Shown here piece after piece: positions 59,817 to 64,000 of a DNA stretch of 64,000 nucleotides; position 1 is the first letter of the stretch, and the number at the start of each line of letters is the position of its first letter. Source of the DNA: Candidatus Blautia stercorigallinarum (lineage in GTDB: Bacteria > Bacillota > Clostridia > Lachnospirales > Lachnospiraceae); contig DXIQ01000063.1 of the NCBI GenBank assembly GCA_019112785.1, forward strand, positions 50,784 through 114,783. The letters are read 5' to 3'. Made by a program: the position numbers and the translations under genes. The notes under the pieces are model-generated. The model was not told the DNA's origin. It worked only from the letters and a program-made list of their open reading frames with translations, and searched no databases.

Positions 59817-62012
59817 ATGAAGGACAAAATTTTTGGCGTACTTCAGAGAGTGGGCAGAAGTTTTATGCTTCCTATCGCTATTCTTCCTGTGGCAGGACTT
59901 CTGCTGGGAATCGGAAGCTCACTGACTAACGCAACAACCATTGAAACTTACGGACTGGAGGGGATTTTAGGCGACGGAACCCTTCTGAATGCTCTGCTGA
60001 CCATTATGAGCCAGGCAGGAAATGTGATTTTTGACAATCTGCCTCTCATCTTTGCAGTAGGAGTAGCTATCGGTATGGCGAAGAAGGAAAAGGAGGTAGC
60101 GGCTCTGGCGGCTATGATCTCTTTCTTTGTTATGCATACCACCATTTCTGCAGTACTCCAGGTGCAGGGACAGATCCTTGAGGACGGTTCTCTTGCCTCT
60201 ACTGTACTGCCTGGAACCATTGCGGAAGTCTGCGGTATCCCCACTTTACAGATGGGTGTTTTCGGAGGTATTATCGTAGGACTGGGTGTGGCGGCTCTTC
60301 ATAACCGTTTTTACAAGATTCAGCTTCCAAACGCCCTTTCCTTTTTCGGCGGTTCCAGATTTGTGCCTATCATTTCCACAGTGGTTTACCTTCTCGTGGG
60401 AATTGCCATGTATTTTGTATGGCCGGTGGTACAGAACGGGATCTACGCGCTAGGCGGCCTGGTTACAGGAACCGGCTACGTGGGAACGCTTATCTTCGGT
60501 ATCATTAAGAGAGCCCTGATCCCCTTTGGACTCCATCATGTATTTTATCTTCCATTCTGGCAGACTGCTGTGGGCGGTACCATGGAAGTGGCAGGACAGC
60601 TGGTCCAGGGAGGCCAGAATATTTTCTTCGCTCAGCTGGCAGATCCTTCCACAGTTCACTTCAGCGCAGATGCCACCAGGTATTTTTCCGGAGAATTTAT
60701 CTTTATGATCTTCGGACTTCCGGGAGCGGCTCTTGCCATGTACCGCTGTGCAAAACCTGAGAAGAAAAAACAGGCAGGAGGCCTCCTTCTCTCCGCAGCC
60801 TTAACCTGTATGTTGACAGGAATCACAGAGCCTCTGGAATTTTCTTTCCTGTTTGTGGCTCCCATCCTTTTTGTAGTCCAGGTGATCCTGGCAGGTGCGG
60901 CCTACATGATCGCCCATATTTTGAACATTGCCGTAGGTCTTACATTTTCCGGAGGTTTTATCGATCTGTTTATCTTCGGTATTTTACAGGGAAATGGCAA
61001 GACCGACTGGATCCGGATCATACCGGTGGGAATCATTTACTTTATTCTGTACTTTGTGATCTTTTCTTTCCTGATCAAGAAACTGGATCTGAAGACTCCG
61101 GGAAGAGAGGATACGGAGGAGACAAAACTTTACACAAAAGCGGATTATAAAGCCAGACAGGAGGGGGGCAGTCAGAATTTTGAAAAGGCTGTGAACCCGG
61201 AAGATGAGAAGAGCATGCTGATCACCAGAGGTCTGGGAGGAAAGAAAAATATTTCCGACGTGGACTGCTGCGCGACCAGACTGAGATGTACAGTCGTAGA
61301 CCCGGAAAAGGTAAAAGACGCTGTACTGAAACAGACAGGGCCTTCCGGCATTATCAAAAAAGGCCAGGGTATCCAGATCATCTATGGCCCTTCTGTGTCT
61401 GTGATCAAGTCCAATCTGGAAGAATATCTGGCAAGCGCACCGGCGGAAGAAGAAAACTGGGAAGAAGCAGAAGCGGCAGTACCGGAAGAAATGGTTACTC
61501 AGTCCTCAGAGAAAGAAGCAAGCCCGGAAAAGGAACCGGCGAAGAAGCAGGGATCTGGAAGAATCCTGTACTCGCCTTTTAAAGGAAGAGCGGCTTCGAT
61601 CACAGAGGCTCCTGATGAAGCTTTTGCGGAAAAAATGATGGGAGACGGCTATGTGGTATTCCCAAGTGAAGGGGTTGTATATGCTCCGGAAGACTGTGAG
61701 ATCAGCTTTGTATTCCCATCCAAACATGCCCTGGGACTGCGGACAGAAGACGGTCTGGAATATCTCCTTCATATCGGTGTAGATACGGTAAAATTAGAAG
61801 GAAAAGGATTTGAAGTCTTTGTCCAGGAAAATGACAAAGTGAAAAAGGGTGACAAACTCATGGAGTTTGATATAAAATATATAAAAGAACATGCAAAATC
61901 TGAAGCCTGCATAGGCGTCTTTACCAGCCTGGAAGAGGGACAGGAGATCGTAATGAAGGCAGAGGGGGAGATTGAAGCTTTAGAGGAGATCGCGGAGATC
62001 GCAGGATTTTAG
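59817..62012 (+). CDS. ptsG: PTS glucose-family transporter, EIICBA
   Basis: 731 residues. Domain order C-B-A: EIIC (about 1-410; GRSFMLPIAILPVAGLLLGIG, FDNLPLIFAVGVAIGMAKKEK, GITEPLEFSFLFVAP), EIIB (about 470-545; phospho-cysteine region DVDCCATRLRCTV) and EIIA (about 600-731; phospho-histidine in YLLHIGVDTV, second histidine in SKHALGL). ATG 59817 follows GAAAGGAG; the open frame upstream is leader. It takes up glucose, or possibly N-acetylglucosamine, with phosphorylation. Expression is gated by the antiterminator leader. Confidence 0.9.
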   Translation: MKDKIFGVLQRVGRSFMLPIAILPVAGLLLGIGSSLTNATTIETYGLEGILGDGTLLNALLTIMSQAGNVIFDNLPLIFAVGVAIGMAKKEKEVAALAAMISFFVMHTTISAVLQVQGQILEDGSLASTVLPGTIAEVCGIPTLQMGVFGGIIVGLGVAALHNRFYKIQLPNALSFFGGSRFVPIISTVVYLLVGIAMYFVWPVVQNGIYALGGLVTGTGYVGTLIFGIIKRALIPFGLHHVFYLPFWQTAVGGTMEVAGQLVQGGQNIFFAQLADPSTVHFSADATRYFSGEFIFMIFGLPGAALAMYRCAKPEKKKQAGGLLLSAALTCMLTGITEPLEFSFLFVAPILFVVQVILAGAAYMIAHILNIAVGLTFSGGFIDLFIFGILQGNGKTDWIRIIPVGIIYFILYFVIFSFLIKKLDLKTPGREDTEETKLYTKADYKARQEGGSQNFEKAVNPEDEKSMLITRGLGGKKNISDVDCCATRLRCTVVDPEKVKDAVLKQTGPSGIIKKGQGIQIIYGPSVSVIKSNLEEYLASAPAEEENWEEAEAAVPEEMVTQSSEKEASPEKEPAKKQGSGRILYSPFKGRAASITEAPDEAFAEKMMGDGYVVFPSEGVVYAPEDCEISFVFPSKHALGLRTEDGLEYLLHIGVDTVKLEGKGFEVFVQENDKVKKGDKLMEFDIKYIKEHAKSEACIGVFTSLEEGQEIVMKAEGEIEALEEIAEIAGF

Positions 62013-62063
62013 CAGATGGACATGCCAGCATGTCCCCTTGGCTCGCCGCCTGCGGGAATAAAT
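62011..62063 (-). repeat. Family A repeat, partial copy, between ptsG and the antiterminator gene
   Basis: On the minus strand it reads TTTATTCCCGCAGGCGGCG, GAGCCAAGG, then a GGACATGC/GCATGTCC palindrome and ATCTGCT. It matches the left flank and first palindrome of the 63.1-kb copy. It begins at the ptsG stop codon and lies inside the operon transcript. Confidence 0.75.
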
Positions 62064-62120
62064 GGCACTGCACTCCGGCCTGTAATGCATGAGAAAGAAA
62101 AGGAAAAGGAGCTGCATGGA

Positions 62121-62945
62121 ATGTTTCGGATCATAAAAGCACTGAATAATAACAGTATTCTCGTATTAAGCAACGAGACAAAAAGAGAATATATACTGAT
62201 GGGCAACGGCATAGGATTTGGTAAAATGCCCGGACAGCAGATAGAGTCCATGAAAGGAGCCAAGGTCTATTCCCTGGTGACCAGAAAGAAGAAACAATCT
62301 GCCCTGAAGGCGGTAAATGCTATTGATCCGGTGTATCTGGAAATTTCCGGCGAGATCATCGATCTGGCAGAAGAGGAGTTTTCTCAGGTAAACCGGGACA
62401 TTCTTCTGGCTATGGCGGATCATATCGCCCTGGCAGCCAAGCGGGCAAAAGAAAACATGCAGTTTCCTAATCCTTTTACCAGAGATATCCAGATGCTTTT
62501 TTCCAGAGAGTTTCAGGTAGCTTTAAAGGGACGGGAGGTCATCCGGGCAAAGACCGGCTATGTGATCTCTGATGACGAGGCAGGACTGATCGCCCTTCAT
62601 ATCCATGCGGGACTTTCTGATGAGATGGTTTCAGAAACCCTGGAAGCCACCAGGATTATCGAAGAGTGCATTGCCATTATTGAAGAACACTTTCAGACGA
62701 AGATCCCGAAAGATTCCCTGGCTTATGCCCGTATGATGAGCCATCTTTACTATATGGCGGCCAGGGCCAGAAAAGACGAGCCTTTGAAGGTAGATATGAA
62801 CGATTATATCTATGAAAAATATCCCCAAACGGCAAAGGCATCGGAACTGGTCTGCGCCCATATGGGAAAAGAGATGAAGAAAGAGATCCGGAAAGAAGAG
62901 ATCGGATTTCTGGGGATCCATATCCAGAGGATATTGAGTGAATAA
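62121..62945 (+). CDS. BglG/LicT-family transcriptional antiterminator (PRD-containing)
   Basis: 274 residues. RNA-binding CAT domain at the start (FRIIKALNNNSILVL, GNGIGFGKMPGQ), then PRD1 (about 65-165, ADHIALAAKRAKENM) and PRD2 (about 170-274, ALHIHAGLSDEMV, MSHLYYMAARA, EIGFLGIHIQRI), whose histidines are phosphorylated by PTS proteins. ATG 62121 has AAGGAG 9 nt upstream; the frame extends into the repeat, which I exclude. It should bind the RAT before ptsG and switch the operon on with sugar. Confidence 0.9.
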   Translation: MFRIIKALNNNSILVLSNETKREYILMGNGIGFGKMPGQQIESMKGAKVYSLVTRKKKQSALKAVNAIDPVYLEISGEIIDLAEEEFSQVNRDILLAMADHIALAAKRAKENMQFPNPFTRDIQMLFSREFQVALKGREVIRAKTGYVISDDEAGLIALHIHAGLSDEMVSETLEATRIIEECIAIIEEHFQTKIPKDSLAYARMMSHLYYMAARARKDEPLKVDMNDYIYEKYPQTAKASELVCAHMGKEMKKEIRKEEIGFLGIHIQRILSE

Positions 62946-62970
62946 AAATTCAGAGTTGTTAAAATTATTC

Positions 62971-62998
62971 TTGAAATTTACAAAAAAAGTGCTATACT
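62971..62998 (+). promoter_or_regulatory. tRNA-Gly promoter
   Basis: TTGAAA (62971-62976), 16 bp, TATACT (62993-62998). The mature tRNA begins 8 bp after the -10, so the 5' leader is almost nil. Confidence 0.7.
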
Positions 62999-63006
62999 AA
63001 AAACAT

Positions 63007-63077
63007 GCAGATATAGTTCATTGGTAGAACGTCAGCTTCCCAAGCTGAAGAGGCGGGTTCGATTCCCGTTATCTGCT
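63007..63077 (+). tRNA. tRNA-Gly (anticodon CCC)
   Basis: A 71-nt cloverleaf without encoded CCA: acceptor GCAGATA/TATCTGC, D-arm GTTC/GAAC, anticodon stem TCAGC/GCTGA with loop TTCCCAA (CCC reads GGG), T-arm GCGGG-TTCGATT-CCCGT, and U73 discriminator, as expected for bacterial glycine tRNA. Confidence 0.93.
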
Positions 63078-63111
63078 TGTTTTTATGTCTGTATAAAAAA
63101 TGAATTTATTC

Positions 63112-63240
63112 CTGCGGGCAACGAGCCAAGCGGACATGCTGGCATGTCCATTTGGCGACTGCCGCAAGGGTCTAATACCCCGATGCTTGCATCGCTGCTA
63201 GTTTGATGCCCCGTATGCTTGCATCGGGGTCTTTGACTTT
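63112..63240 (+). repeat. Family A repeat directly after tRNA-Gly
   Basis: TTTATTCCTGCGGGCAACG, GAGCCAAGCG, palindrome around GGACATGCTGGCATGTCC, CATTTGGCGACTGCCGCAAGGG, then a second palindromic part that seems duplicated (ACCCCGATGCTTGCATCG followed by GCCCCGTATGCTTGCATCG). It fills the 63078-63295 gap together with a short AT-rich stretch. Confidence 0.8.
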
Positions 63241-63295
63241 GAAGGGCAGAGGAAAACGCTTAACGAATTAGTATTTCCCCTGCTCTTTTCTAAAT

Positions 63296-63775
63296 CTACC
63301 AGGGGTACCTTCCTTTTTTGGCATAAGGAAGCAGTTTACCATCAAATTTGATGATAACACGATGATTGCCATCCTCGTCTTCTGTCACGTCTACATCCAG
63401 TCCGAAATCAATAGCACTCATAATTGCATTTCCACCCTGTTCATGAATGATATCTTTAATAGCGGGTCCGTAGGTGTCGATTACTTCATGGAGCCGATAC
63501 AGGATAGGATCTGTATTGCCTTTGTAAGGATGAGAATCTAAAAAAGCTGTTTTATCTGGTGAAATTCCCAGAGCCTCGGCCAGTTTCTTACAGTATTCTT
63601 CAGGAACATATTGTTGCCCTTCAAAGGCTGAAGCCAGCCATACTTTGTTTACACCAATCTTCTGAGCAAGCTCTTCATAACTGAGACCGAAAGCTTTTTT
63701 TGCCTTTTTTAGTTCTTCTAATTCATGAGAGTTCTGAAGACGGGTTAAATATTCTGCATTGTTCATTGGTGTCAT
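63296..63775 (-). CDS. cynS: Cyanate hydratase (cyanase)
   Basis: 159 residues. An N-terminal HTH-like helical domain (LSYEELAQKIGVNKVWLASA, then YCKKLAEALGI) and the catalytic C-terminus. The active-site trio is intact: Arg94 and Glu97 in LYRLHEV, Ser120 in AIMSAIDFG. KLLPYAKKGRYPW is the family tail. The enzyme breaks cyanate with bicarbonate to ammonia and CO2. AAGGAGGG precedes the ATG. No carbonic anhydrase or cyanate transporter is adjacent in the window. Confidence 0.93.
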   Translation of the reverse strand: MTPMNNAEYLTRLQNSHELEELKKAKKAFGLSYEELAQKIGVNKVWLASAFEGQQYVPEEYCKKLAEALGISPDKTAFLDSHPYKGNTDPILYRLHEVIDTYGPAIKDIIHEQGGNAIMSAIDFGLDVDVTEDEDGNHRVIIKFDGKLLPYAKKGRYPW

Positions 63776-63822
63776 AAGAGATCCCTCCTTATCAAAAACT
63801 TATATATATGTAAAAACGAAAA

Positions 63823-63858
63823 AAAGGGGCTATCGGCTAATGCCGATTTTGGCCCCTT
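63823..63858. terminator. Hairpin upstream of cynS
   Basis: AAGGGGC-TATCGGC pairs with GCCGAT-GCCCCTT with A and T runs outside; on the minus strand it ends the preceding transcript. Confidence 0.75.
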
Positions 63859-63869
63859 GGTAGAAAAGC

Positions 63870-63933
63870 AAGAGACTATTCCGTAAAATCCAGGCTTTTA
63901 TAAATTCATAGCTCTTTATGGAATAGTCTCTTT
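63870..63933. repeat. 13-bp perfect inverted repeat near the right edge
   Basis: AAGAGACTATTCC (63870-63882) and GGAATAGTCTCTT (63920-63932) are exact reverse complements with a 37-nt loop. It could be a terminator of the gene entering from the right, or the end of an insertion sequence. Confidence 0.5.
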
Positions 63934-63941
63934 CCTTTTCT

Positions 63942-64000
63942 TCACTTTATTTTTGGGCGCAAAAACCCCTTCTCTGAATACTTTGGAAGTGCTCCCTTTG
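63942..64000 (-). CDS. Possible C-terminal tail of a gene running off the window
   Basis: On the minus strand an open frame from the edge ends at TGA (63942-63944) with the residues KYSEKGFLRPKIK. Only about 18 codons are visible; the product cannot be named. The basic tail and the inverted repeat behind it would suit a transposase, but this is a guess. Confidence 0.25.
   Translation of the reverse strand, partial: KGALPKYSEKGFLRPKIK

Noticed and set aside
62016..62120. Extended antiterminator starting in the repeat
   Set aside because: The extra residues are a translation of the family A repeat; the CAT domain starts at ATG 62121.
1..64000. CRISPR array or prophage
   Set aside because: No regularly spaced repeats, cas genes, integrase, capsid or lysis genes were seen; the repeats present are dispersed palindromes.

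Overview
The window reads as a chromosome segment of an anaerobic Firmicute of the Lachnospiraceae type, perhaps close to Blautia. I infer this from the MetV/MetF pair, a class II ribonucleotide reductase, a T-box-controlled TrpXYZ transporter, an AgrC/AgrA-like two-component pair, purine-rich ribosome binding sites and a moderate GC content. No prophage, rRNA or CRISPR array is visible. One tRNA-Gly is present.

Layout. 0-1.5 kb: end of metV, then metF. 1.5-2.4 kb: a nested palindromic repeat and an internally deleted AEC-family transporter. 2.4-3.4 kb: a yybP-ykoY (Mn2+) riboswitch before an unknown protein and a YccF protein. 3.5-7.6 kb: a D-2-hydroxyacid dehydrogenase, a PHP phosphatase and a membrane-anchored arylsulfotransferase. 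7.7-16.5 kb: a truncated WYL-type regulator, a histidine kinase fused in frame to a CPBP protease, its LytTR response regulator, a NatAB-like exporter with an XRE regulator, and a DUF2975/XRE/DUF4153-type membrane operon. 16.6-23 kb: an RpiR-type regulator and a complete 2-aminoethylphosphonate uptake and degradation operon (ATPase, fused permease, binding protein, PhnW, PhnX). 23-25.4 kb: a cytoplasmic GH3 glycosidase. 25.4-28.6 kb: a Trp T-box followed by trpXYZ. 28.6-31.1 kb: nrdJ behind a duplicated NrdR-box leader.

31-44 kb: small enzymes, cyclopropane synthase, nadABC, the NiaR-type regulator, a cytidylate-kinase-like protein, a PfkB remnant, an ADP-ribosylglycohydrolase, a FliB-type methylase, YaaA, a NuoE-like protein and HAD phosphatases. 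44-54 kb: a palindromic element, a DMT exporter, carB, an ABC exporter, a YejK-type nucleoid protein, a composite repeat carrying a MITE, and an NSS transporter. 54-59.6 kb: the housekeeping run pyrH-frr-uppS-cdsA-dxr-rseP. 59.6-63 kb: a glucose-type PTS EIICBA with an antitermination leader and its own BglG-family antiterminator. 63-64 kb: tRNA-Gly, another repeat, cyanase, and the possible tail of a gene running off the edge.

The most unusual points are: (i) a family of dispersed repeats in which conserved flanks hold palindromes whose core sequence differs from copy to copy, one copy carrying a 158-bp MITE with a CTAG target duplication and a matching uninterrupted copy elsewhere in the window; (ii) the kinase-protease fusion with an internal ribosome binding site; (iii) the 72-bp tandem duplication of the nrdJ control region, which creates an 18-codon upstream ORF; (iv) the Mn2+ riboswitch driving genes of unknown function.
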